Origin: Armatimonadota bacterium
GTDB lineage: Bacteria > Armatimonadota > Fimbriimonadia > Fimbriimonadales > Fimbriimonadaceae
Length of the DNA: 64,000 nt
Direction: 5' to 3'
Assembly: GCA_018268355.1 (NCBI GenBank)
Contig: JAFDWR010000004.1
Coordinates: 248,404-312,403, forward strand
Below the pieces are notes generated by a model. The model was not told where the DNA came from. It saw only the letters and a list, made by a program, of their open reading frames with translations, and did no database searches. Of this stretch, positions 44,323 through 51,564 are shown piece by piece. A program made the translations under genes and the position numbers. Every line of letters starts with the position of its first letter. Position 1 is the first letter of the stretch.

Positions 44323-46746
44323 ATGTTTCGTTGGCGAGCCGCTTTCACTGCCCTTGCTGTGATGGCAGCTGCGCTCGGCTTCAGCCAGCCGGTCGAGATC
44401 CGGATGATGGGCGGCGCGGCCTATGGCATCCCGCCCAAAGAGACCACAAACACCACCACCGCGATCCGGCGCGCGGTCTTTGACGAGTTTCACCGCCAGA
44501 ATCCCGACATCAGCGTGGTCAACGCAGGCGGCTTAAACCTCGTCGGCGATCAGGCCGACAACATGTTCCTGATGTCGATGGCGGGCGATAAGGCCCCCGA
44601 CATCTTCTATGTCAACTTCCGGCAGTACTACACCTTCCTCGAACAGAAGTTCTGCCGCCCGCTTGATGACCTCGTGGCGCGCGATCCCGACGTCCTCGGT
44701 CGCACGAACCCCACCATCCTCGACGTGGTCAAGAGCTATGACGGCCACATCTATGCGATCCCGTTTTTCCAGGTCGCTCTCGGCCTCTACTATCGCAAGG
44801 ACTACTTCCTCGAGGCCGGACTCGACCCCGCGAAGCCGCCGAAGACCTGGGATGAGTTCTATCAGGTCGCGCGCAAGCTGACGGACGAGAAGAAGGGCCG
44901 CTATGGCTTTGTCTTCTCGACGCCTCCCGGCTACCTGTGGTCCAACTTCCTTTATCAGAGCGGCAGCGACGTCGTCCGTCGCGACGCGGCAGGCAACTGG
45001 ATGTCGGCGATTGATAACGACAAGGCAGTCGCCGCAGTTGACTTCTTCCGGCGGCTAGTTCTGCCCGAGAAGGTGCCGGGCGGAAAGGACCTTCCCCCCG
45101 TCGCGAATATCGCCAAGAGCATGAACGACGACATTCGCATGGGCAAAACCGCGATGTGGTTTGGCTACACGAACGACGTCCTCATGAGCTCGAGCACGAC
45201 CTATGACCTCGATTCGTCGGTCATCGGGATTGCCGCGATGCCAGCGGGCCCTGCCGGGTTCCAGAACGAGATCAACGCGGGCATGTGGGCGATCAATGCC
45301 CGCGTGAAGGACCCCAAGAAGATCGAGGCGTGCTGGCGGTTCATCAAGTTCTTCGCCGGTCAGCAAGCGGCCAAGGTCAACACCGACAAGTGCGTTGAGA
45401 TGGGCCTCGGCCAGCTCGTCAACCCGATCTGGCTGGAGAAGTTTGGCTACCAAGACATCCTCGCGACCGTCGATCCTGGTTACGTTGAGGCGAACAAGAC
45501 GCTCTTTTCCACTGGTCACCCCGAGCCCTATGGCCGCAACTGCCAGCAGGTCTATTCGGTGCTCGACAACGTGCTCGACAAGGCTCGGCTCGACCCTTCG
45601 ACTCCCGCGCGCGATGTCCTGAAGTGGGGCGCGGCGGAGATGAACCAAAAGCTGATTGGCTACACGCCGGAGTCGGTGATGCAGCAGCGCCGGGGCTTTG
45701 CAGCGGGGATCCTGATCTGCGCAGGGCTGGTCGGGCTCTTCTTCTTGGCAAGGGTCATCATCCGGGCACGGCTCGCGCCGAAATCAACGATTTATGAGCG
45801 GCTGCCGGCGGGAACGCCGCGGTCGAAGATCGTCCGATTCGTGTGGTTCTGCGTCGCCCCGGCGGCCCTCTCGATCCTCGTTTGGCAGTACTACCCGCTC
45901 CTGCGCGGCCTCACAATCGCTTTCCAGGACTACAAGATCGCGAGCGATAGCAAGTGGGTCGGCATCGACAACTTCGTCGGCGTCTTCAGTCAGCCCGTCT
46001 TCTACCAATCGCTTTGGAATTCGTTCCTCTACGTTGGACTGTCGCTGATCATCGGGTTCTTCATCCCGATTGCCCTTGCGATTGCCCTGAACGAGATCCC
46101 GGTGGGTCGGGCGTTCTTCCGGACGCTGTACTACCTGCCCGCGATGACCTCGTCGATCGTCATCGCTCTCCTTTGGCGACAGCTTTATGACCGTGCGCCG
46201 ACCGGCATCCTCAATTCGCTCCTCGCGCCGTTGATTGAGCACGTGATCAACCCGGTCCGAGGGTGGTTTGGCGGTGCGCCGTGGCCGGTGGCCAATGACT
46301 GGCTGGGGAACCCGAGCCTTGCGATCTTCGCCGTCGTGATCCCCGGCATCTGGGCGGGCGCGGGCCCCGGCTCGATCCTCTACATGGCTGCGCTGAAGAA
46401 CGTTGCGGAGGAGCGATACGAAGCCGCTGACCTGGATGGCGCGAGCTGGTGGCAGAAGATTCGGTACGTCACGCTTCCTGCGCTTCGACCGCTGATCCTC
46501 ATCAACCTGCTCGGCGTCTTCATCGCGGGCTTCAAGGCGATGGAGAACATCTTCGTCCTCACTCAGGGCGGACCGGTGAATAGCACGCGCACGATCGGCC
46601 TCGAGGTCTGGCAGAACGCCTTCATGTACCTGAAGTTCGGCTACGCGACGGCGGCAGCATGGGTGATGGGCGCGATCCTTGTTGGGTTCACGCTGATCCA
46701 GATCCGGTCGCTGCTCAAGATGCGGTTTAGCTCGGTGAAGGCCTAG
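44323..46746 (+). CDS. ABC transporter: extracellular solute-binding domain fused to MalF-type permease (second example)
   Basis: The protein has 807 residues. A signal peptide (about 1-22) is followed by a family-1 sugar-binding domain (about 25-440) with DIFYVNFRQYYTFLE, IYAIPFFQVALGLYYRKDYF and INAGMWAINARVKDPKKIEACW. Then come a TM helix (about 463-483) and a MalF-like permease (about 515-800). Its EAA loop is RYEAADLDGASWWQKIRYVTLP. The substrate is probably a carbohydrate, by family. Unlike the fusion at 14015, no MalG-type partner or ATPase follows; the next gene is convergent. It is predicted to be translated from a leaderless mRNA. Confidence 0.87.
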   Translation: MFRWRAAFTALAVMAAALGFSQPVEIRMMGGAAYGIPPKETTNTTTAIRRAVFDEFHRQNPDISVVNAGGLNLVGDQADNMFLMSMAGDKAPDIFYVNFRQYYTFLEQKFCRPLDDLVARDPDVLGRTNPTILDVVKSYDGHIYAIPFFQVALGLYYRKDYFLEAGLDPAKPPKTWDEFYQVARKLTDEKKGRYGFVFSTPPGYLWSNFLYQSGSDVVRRDAAGNWMSAIDNDKAVAAVDFFRRLVLPEKVPGGKDLPPVANIAKSMNDDIRMGKTAMWFGYTNDVLMSSSTTYDLDSSVIGIAAMPAGPAGFQNEINAGMWAINARVKDPKKIEACWRFIKFFAGQQAAKVNTDKCVEMGLGQLVNPIWLEKFGYQDILATVDPGYVEANKTLFSTGHPEPYGRNCQQVYSVLDNVLDKARLDPSTPARDVLKWGAAEMNQKLIGYTPESVMQQRRGFAAGILICAGLVGLFFLARVIIRARLAPKSTIYERLPAGTPRSKIVRFVWFCVAPAALSILVWQYYPLLRGLTIAFQDYKIASDSKWVGIDNFVGVFSQPVFYQSLWNSFLYVGLSLIIGFFIPIALAIALNEIPVGRAFFRTLYYLPAMTSSIVIALLWRQLYDRAPTGILNSLLAPLIEHVINPVRGWFGGAPWPVANDWLGNPSLAIFAVVIPGIWAGAGPGSILYMAALKNVAEERYEAADLDGASWWQKIRYVTLPALRPLILINLLGVFIAGFKAMENIFVLTQGGPVNSTRTIGLEVWQNAFMYLKFGYATAAAWVMGAILVGFTLIQIRSLLKMRFSSVKA

Positions 46747-47132
46747 TTGACCATCAGCTTGATCTGACCCGGGTTGGTGATCGAAATCACCCCACCCAAC
46801 GCACAGATGCAGGTGCAGGCCTGGTGCAGGGCAGGGGCACCCATGTGGAGCATCTTCACCGCGCCCGGCATCCAAGTTCCCGTGATCACCGGTGTGCAGG
46901 GCACCGGCGTCGGGACGCCAAACGCCGCAGCGGTCGCCGAGACGAACGCGGGGTTGGCCGGTGAGATGCACATTCCAAACGGCGGAATGTTCTTCATCGG
47001 GATGCAGTCGGTGATGTTGCCGGCCGGCATGCCGCCCGCAAGCATGATTCGCTCGGGGGTGATGATGAGCGTCGACGGCATTGCGCCAAAGATGCAGGTC
47101 ATCGTCGCGCCATTCACGGCTTGTAACGGCAT
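46743..47132 (-). CDS. DUF4280 (PAAR-like) protein
   Basis: This 129-residue protein matches the DUF4280 pattern. It has the start ATMTCIFGAMPSTLII, the GGMPAGNITDCIPMKNIPPFGMC block, and the end CTCICALGGVISITNPGQI. DUF4280 proteins are PAAR-like and are found with type VI or extracellular contractile injection systems, where they may tip the spike. No other injection-system gene is in the window, so it is an orphan here. It converges on the ABC fusion with a 4-nt overlap. An opposing open frame (46774-47232) is its shadow. Confidence 0.78.
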   Translation of the reverse strand: MPLQAVNGATMTCIFGAMPSTLIITPERIMLAGGMPAGNITDCIPMKNIPPFGMCISPANPAFVSATAAAFGVPTPVPCTPVITGTWMPGAVKMLHMGAPALHQACTCICALGGVISITNPGQIKLMVN

Positions 47133-47144
47133 GCCTTCACTCTA

Positions 47145-48374
47145 TCATGAAAGCGGTTCGATGTCCCAAAGTGCGCTGATCGGGAGCGCGACCACGCCCT
47201 CGCGCAGCGGCACCGCTTCGGTCCCTTCGTAAAGCACGATGCCTTGGCGGAACCGATCGGGGGCAAGGTCGGAGAGGTAGGCAAGGCCGTCGGCGTGGCT
47301 TCGGGTTGGCACCTTGTCGTCGATAACATCGAGGCCCACGAGCTCACCGGTGGGTGATTCGAGCACAAAGTCGACCTCGTGGTGCTTCACTGTTCGCAGC
47401 GAGAGCAGCAGGGGCCGAAGCTCGCTGACGCCGACGAGCCGGTGGAGCTCGGCGGCGACGAACGATTCGAGCAACCGAGGGCGAAGGTCTTGGCTCAAGG
47501 CCTCGGGTCCACGGCGAAGGACGTGGAGGAGCAGCATGGGGTCGACGAGGTACGACTTCGGCGTCTTCGCGAGGCGGACGGACAGGTCAGCGGACCAGGG
47601 GCCGACTTGTTGGACGAGGAAGAGCGACTTGAGCAGCTCAACGTAGCGGGTGAGGGTGGTGTGGGCGATGCCCAGCTCGCGGGAGAGGCTGCTGATGTTG
47701 GTCGGCTCGCCGCTCCGCGCGCCGAGGAGGTTCAGCAGGCGAGGGAACTGGCTGAGGCCTTCGACGACGGACAGGTCGCGGACGTCGCGGTCGAGCAGGG
47801 TGCGCACGTAGTTCTGCGCCCACGCCGCCCTGCGTTTGCCGTCGCGGGTGAGGGCGGGCTCGGGGAAGCCGCCGCGGGCAATCCGCTCCGCGAGGTTGGG
47901 CTCGCCCCATCGGCCTCGGGCCGAAATCGGCTCGCCGAACAAGCGGTCAACGAGATTGCCCGGTTTGCCTTCCATCTCGGCTTGGGTGAGGGGCAAAAGG
48001 TCGATGACCTCCATGCGACCGGCGAGCGAATCGGCCACTTTGGGCATGAGGAGGACGTTCGCCGACCCGGTGAGGAGGTAAGCCCCTGGGGTTCGCTTCT
48101 GGTCGACCGCCAGCTTCAGCGGAAGGAAGAGTTCGGGCGCGCGTTGGACCTCGTCGAGGATCAGCGGCGTCCCCATCATCGCGAGGAACCCCTTGGGGTT
48201 TCGCTTCGCCTCGTAGAGCAGATCGGGGTCGTCGAGGGTGGCGTAGCGGCGTTCGTTGGATTCAAAGGTCCGGGCGAGCGTGCTCTTGCCGCACTGCCGC
48301 GGGCCGAGCAGTATCGTGACCGGCGAATCGGAAAGGGCCTCGGCAACTTTGATGGCGGCGCGGCGATGGATCAT
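47145..48374 (-). CDS. AAA-family ATPase with DUF4143 domain
   Basis: The start MIHRRAAIKVAEAL at 48374 gives 409 residues. A TTTAAT hexamer lies exactly 6 nt upstream, which supports this start over an ATG 6 codons earlier. Walker A is LLGPRQCGKST and Walker B is PLILDEVQRAPELF, with GAYLLTGSANVLL as the sensor region. The C-terminal part is DUF4143, including HHEVDFVLESPTGELVGLDV, a nuclease-like E-V-D/E-x-K arrangement. These ATPases are common, often transferred between lineages, and of unknown function. Confidence 0.85.
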   Translation of the reverse strand: MIHRRAAIKVAEALSDSPVTILLGPRQCGKSTLARTFESNERRYATLDDPDLLYEAKRNPKGFLAMMGTPLILDEVQRAPELFLPLKLAVDQKRTPGAYLLTGSANVLLMPKVADSLAGRMEVIDLLPLTQAEMEGKPGNLVDRLFGEPISARGRWGEPNLAERIARGGFPEPALTRDGKRRAAWAQNYVRTLLDRDVRDLSVVEGLSQFPRLLNLLGARSGEPTNISSLSRELGIAHTTLTRYVELLKSLFLVQQVGPWSADLSVRLAKTPKSYLVDPMLLLHVLRRGPEALSQDLRPRLLESFVAAELHRLVGVSELRPLLLSLRTVKHHEVDFVLESPTGELVGLDVIDDKVPTRSHADGLAYLSDLAPDRFRQGIVLYEGTEAVPLREGVVALPISALWDIEPLS

Positions 48375-48380
48375 GTGAAC

Positions 48381-48386
48381 ATTAAA
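48381..48386 (-). promoter_or_regulatory. -10-like hexamer (TTTAAT) of the AAA/DUF4143 gene
   Basis: On the minus strand TTTAAT ends 6 nt before the ATG at 48374, the same geometry as at 44311 and 51288. It marks the likely leaderless start. Confidence 0.45.
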
Positions 48387-48475
48387 CCACATCGTGGGGA
48401 ATTTTTCCCCGATGTCTCGCCAAGATGGTACGTTCTGATGCGCTGGTACACTTCTTGCATCACTGGGAGCTGATC

Positions 48476-49333
48476 ATGCGGCGACTTGCCATTCTTGTCC
48501 CCACTTACAACGAAGAAGCTCTCCTCACCCGATTCGTGGACTCGCTGGAGCCCGTTCCGGGCGTTGAAACGACGATCGTCGTCATCAACGCAGGCAAGCC
48601 GCTGAGCGAAGGGCTCGCTAAGCGCGTCCTCGAGGTCGCCGTGCCTGACCACTTCTTCTGGACCGCCTGCATGCAGGTTGGCTTCGAAAAGGTCGCCGAA
48701 GACGGCAAGTTTGACTTTGCGATGATGGGCAACGCCGACACCGTGCTCGTGCCCGGCTCGGTCGCCGAGCTCATCAAGTTCATCGACGCCCACCCGAACA
48801 CCGTTGCTTGTTGCCCGGCCTATCTGAAGCTAGGCGAAGAGGAGCCGCACCTCCATTACAGCGATCAAAACGACTGGGGATTCCTGCTCTACGGAAAGAT
48901 GTCGCAGCGCTGGAACACGCTTTCCGAGGCTCCGAAGGAGCCGTTCAAGACCGACGTGATCGGCGGCCAGGGCGTGCTCTTCGACGCGACGATCTGCGCC
49001 AAGTATCGCCTCGACCCCGACAACTTTCCGCAGGCAGCGGGCGACCACGACTTTTGGTACCAGCTGCGCAAGGGCGAGAAGATTCAGCTTTGGATGGTGC
49101 CCACCGCCGGCACGATCAACCTGCGCCAGATGGGCGTCCAGCCCGGCCGCAAGAAGGGCTTTTTCCGCCGCATCTGGCAGCGCATGACGAGCGATAAGAC
49201 GGGCGATTCCGCCCGGCTGATGTGGCGTCTGCGGCGCAAGCACCTCAGCCTTCCTGTCGCGGTGCCCTCGTTTGTCATCAGCTTCCTCATCCGGTACACC
49301 TTGGGCCTCCCCAAGATGCTCAAGCGCCTCTAA
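48476..49333 (+). CDS. Family 2 glycosyltransferase
   Basis: The ATG at 48476 follows GGGAG and starts MRRLAILVPTYNEEALL, the GT-A nucleotide-sugar-binding start, giving 285 residues. A metal-binding acidic motif lies in MMGNADTVLVPGSV, and the acceptor-side block includes DVIGGQGVLFDATI. The C-terminus is basic with a hydrophobic helix, fitting peripheral membrane association. It is followed after 12 nt by gmhA and gmhB, which suggests work on heptose-containing glycans such as LPS. Confidence 0.82.
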   Translation: MRRLAILVPTYNEEALLTRFVDSLEPVPGVETTIVVINAGKPLSEGLAKRVLEVAVPDHFFWTACMQVGFEKVAEDGKFDFAMMGNADTVLVPGSVAELIKFIDAHPNTVACCPAYLKLGEEEPHLHYSDQNDWGFLLYGKMSQRWNTLSEAPKEPFKTDVIGGQGVLFDATICAKYRLDPDNFPQAAGDHDFWYQLRKGEKIQLWMVPTAGTINLRQMGVQPGRKKGFFRRIWQRMTSDKTGDSARLMWRLRRKHLSLPVAVPSFVISFLIRYTLGLPKMLKRL

Positions 49334-49345
49334 CCCGCCGAACTC

Positions 49346-49930
49346 ATGAACTCCAATCCCATCAATCTCCCTGCGGTCCAGTCGATCCTCGACGAGCACC
49401 GCGCGACGATCGACGCCACGATGGCGATGGCGCCCGACATCCTCCGCTTCAGCGAGATGGTCGCGGATTGCCTACGCGCGGGCGGAACGATCTTCCTCTG
49501 TGGCAACGGCGGATCGGCAGCCGACGCCCAGCACATCGCCGGTGAGTTCGTCAGTCGGTTCCTGCTTGAAAGGCAAGCCCTGCCCGCAATCGCGCTCCAC
49601 ACCAACACGACGGTGATGACCGCGATTGGCAATGACTACAGCTTTGATGTCGTCTACAGTCGCCAGATTGAGGCCCACGGTCGCCCCGGCGACCTTCTCA
49701 TCGCGATCAGCACCTCAGGTGGTTCGCCAAACATCCTCAAGGCGTGCGAAGCCGCCAAGGAGCGCGGCATGACGGTGGTCGGTTGGACGGGAAGCCGGGT
49801 TTCGCCGCTCCCCGCGATGTGCGATCTTTGCCTTGCCGTGCCCTCGACCCACACGCCGCGAATTCAAGAGATGCACATCCTCATTGGCCACATCATGTGT
49901 GAGCTGGTCGAAAAAGCCCTCGCCCAATGA
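49346..49930 (+). CDS. gmhA: Sedoheptulose-7-phosphate (phosphoheptose) isomerase
   Basis: GmhA converts sedoheptulose 7-phosphate to D-glycero-D-manno-heptose 7-phosphate. The 194-residue protein has the SIS-domain motifs FLCGNGGSAADAQHIAGEF and LLIAISTSGGSPNILKA, plus TPRIQEMHILIGHIMCE with the catalytic Glu-His region. Length is standard. Its last bases overlap gmhB by 4 nt, so the two act in sequence in one operon. Confidence 0.94.
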   Translation: MNSNPINLPAVQSILDEHRATIDATMAMAPDILRFSEMVADCLRAGGTIFLCGNGGSAADAQHIAGEFVSRFLLERQALPAIALHTNTTVMTAIGNDYSFDVVYSRQIEAHGRPGDLLIAISTSGGSPNILKACEAAKERGMTVVGWTGSRVSPLPAMCDLCLAVPSTHTPRIQEMHILIGHIMCELVEKALAQ

Positions 49931-50439
49931 AGAAGCCTTGTGCCTTTTTGGATCGGGACGGCGTGATCAATGTCGATCACGACTACGTCCATTTGCCGGA
50001 ACAACTGGAGTTCATCCCGACCGCGCCGGAGGCGATCCGCTGGCTCAATGAGAACGGCTACTTGGTCGTCGTGGTGACCAACCAATCGGGAATCGCGCGG
50101 GGCAAGTTCACCCAGGAGCAGTTCTATCGCTTCACCGAATACCTCGATGAGCGGCTCGCCGAACACGGCGCACACATCGACGCGACCTACCACTGCCCCT
50201 ATCATCCGGACGGCATCGTTCCCGAGTTCACGATGGAGAGCCAGCTGCGAAAGCCCGCGCCGGGAATGCTGCTCAAGGCAATGGCAGAGCACCCGATTGA
50301 GGTTCGCGGATCGTTCCTGATCGGCGACAACGTGCGCGACGTCTCCGCCGCCGAACGGGCAGGGATTCCCGGCTATCTGTTCCTCGAAGGCGAGCTGCGA
50401 CCGTTTGTCGAGTCGATCGCCGCTCGCGTCGGCCGTTAG
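49927..50439 (+). CDS. gmhB: D,D-heptose 1,7-bisphosphate phosphatase
   Basis: GmhB removes the phosphate from C7 of heptose 1,7-bisphosphate before nucleotide activation. The 170-residue HAD enzyme has the nucleophile motif FLDRDGVINVDHDYV, then VVVTNQSGIARG and the zinc-loop residues in CPYHPDG. The C-terminal SFLIGDNVRDVSAAERAG is HAD motif IV. It is the last gene of the glycosyltransferase-gmhA-gmhB operon and overlaps the convergent peptidase by 4 nt. Confidence 0.92.
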   Translation: MKKPCAFLDRDGVINVDHDYVHLPEQLEFIPTAPEAIRWLNENGYLVVVVTNQSGIARGKFTQEQFYRFTEYLDERLAEHGAHIDATYHCPYHPDGIVPEFTMESQLRKPAPGMLLKAMAEHPIEVRGSFLIGDNVRDVSAAERAGIPGYLFLEGELRPFVESIAARVGR

Positions 50440-51281
50440 GGCTTCAGGCCGCTGGGCAGGCCGTTCGGGAAGTACTCGTTGATCGCGGTCTTGATGCGGT
50501 CGATGCGGTTCTCCGGGTTCGGGTGGGTGGAGAAGAATTCCGGCTGGCGTCCGCCGCCTCCCGCTTGCTCAAGGATCTTCATGACGCCGATCATCGCGCG
50601 GGGGTCATAGCCCGATTGCGACATGAAGCGAACGCCGAGTTTGTCGGACTGGAGCTCGTCATTGCGACCGAACTTCAGGTTCACCGCCTTGCTGATCAGC
50701 TGGACCATCGCGACCCCGGCTGCACCCTTGGGGTCGCTCGGGTCATACGCTCCCATGACCATCGCCCCGGTGATGCCTTGGCTCAGCTCGGCCTTCGCCA
50801 TCTGCTGGGCACCGTGGCGGGCAATAACGTGGCCGATCTCGTGGCCCAAAACGCCCGCGAGTTGGCCTCGGGTTTGCAGTCGGTCGAGCAGGGCGCGGGT
50901 GATGAACACCTGACCGCCGGGGAGGGCGAAGGCGTTGATCGTCTTGGGATCTTGGAGCAGGTGGAACTCGAACCGGTAGCTGGATCGTCCGGCATCGGAG
51001 TTCTGCAGGAGTTCGTGGCCAACCTCATTGACCAGGCTCGCGGCGGCGGTTCCTTCCTCAAAGTCGCCGTACTGCGAGGCCATCTCGTCCTTGGCTTGGA
51101 GGCCGAGGGCGATCTCCTGGTCGACGGTCATCGAAACGTATTGCGTTTCGCCGGTGATGGGGTTGACCGAACGCTTACTGCAATAGCCAAACAGCGAGAA
51201 GGCAATGACGCCCAGGATGACCAGCATCCGGGCCCCTCCGCCGCCGCTTCGAGAACCTGATTGACCGTAACCGTACTGCAT
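50436..51281 (-). CDS. M48-family zinc metalloprotease
   Basis: The start at 51281 (MQYGYGQSGSRSG) lies 6 nt after a TACAAT and gives 281 residues; an ATG two codons upstream directly abuts the hexamer. An N-terminal membrane or lipoprotein-like helix (MLVILGVIAFSLFGYCS) is followed by the zinc motif GHEIGHVIARHG and the distal Glu in NDELQSDKLGVRFM. The arrangement matches Oma1/BepA/LoiP-type proteases in envelope quality control. A second M48 gene is at the right end of the window. Confidence 0.86.
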   Translation of the reverse strand: MQYGYGQSGSRSGGGGARMLVILGVIAFSLFGYCSKRSVNPITGETQYVSMTVDQEIALGLQAKDEMASQYGDFEEGTAAASLVNEVGHELLQNSDAGRSSYRFEFHLLQDPKTINAFALPGGQVFITRALLDRLQTRGQLAGVLGHEIGHVIARHGAQQMAKAELSQGITGAMVMGAYDPSDPKGAAGVAMVQLISKAVNLKFGRNDELQSDKLGVRFMSQSGYDPRAMIGVMKILEQAGGGGRQPEFFSTHPNPENRIDRIKTAINEYFPNGLPSGLKP

Positions 51282-51287
51282 CGCCAT

Positions 51288-51293
51288 ATTGTA
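51288..51293 (-). promoter_or_regulatory. -10 element (TACAAT) of the M48 peptidase gene
   Basis: TACAAT on the minus strand ends 6 nt before the ATG at 51281. On the plus strand the same area reads CATATT (51285-51290), 18 bp after TTGACC (51261-51266), so divergent promoters may overlap. Confidence 0.5.
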
Positions 51294-51296
51294 CGG

Positions 51297-51564
51297 CCCC
51301 GAGGTCGAAAAACAGAAATGCCCCGCGAGAGGAGGATCGCAGGGCAAATCTAGGATTTTGGGGAGGGTTTGGAATGTTCTTGCCTTTCCTCTTTTTCAAG
51401 GAAAGGGCCAAGGCGGCCACCCGATTTCAAACCAGGCAAAAAAACCTACGTTTGGCGGGAACGGCAGGAATGCGGATTTGGTTTTCTTGAACAAGCAAGA
51501 ATCACTCCTCCAAATCCGCTTCGCCCCGTCGGTTCACTCATCACGCCGTCGGGGCGCTTTTTTT
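51297..51564 (+). ncRNA. Candidate structured RNA with strong intrinsic terminator
   Basis: No protein-like frame fits this spacer between two leftward genes. On the plus strand five paired elements follow each other. They are TGCCC/GGGCA with an inner GCGA/TCGC (51319-51346), GGTTTG/CAAACC (51366-51433) enclosing CCTTTCC/GGAAAGG (51383-51406), a perfect GCGGATTTGG/CCAAATCCGC stem (51472-51519), and a terminator. A TTGACC-N18-CATATT promoter-like pair precedes it. Since no plus-strand gene ends here, the terminator implies a dedicated RNA. It matches no named RNA class that I recognise; 6S RNA is one possibility by size. Confidence 0.4.
51522..51564 (+). terminator. Intrinsic terminator with no upstream plus-strand gene
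   Basis: CGCCCCG (51522-51528) pairs with CGGGGCG (51550-51556) and is followed by seven T. Its polarity is rightward, while both flanking genes are leftward. Confidence 0.7.

Noticed and set aside
46774-47232. Plus-strand 152-codon open frame opposite the DUF4280 gene
   Set aside because: The minus-strand frame matches DUF4280 along its whole length; the plus-strand frame is its mirror and runs into the AAA ATPase gene.
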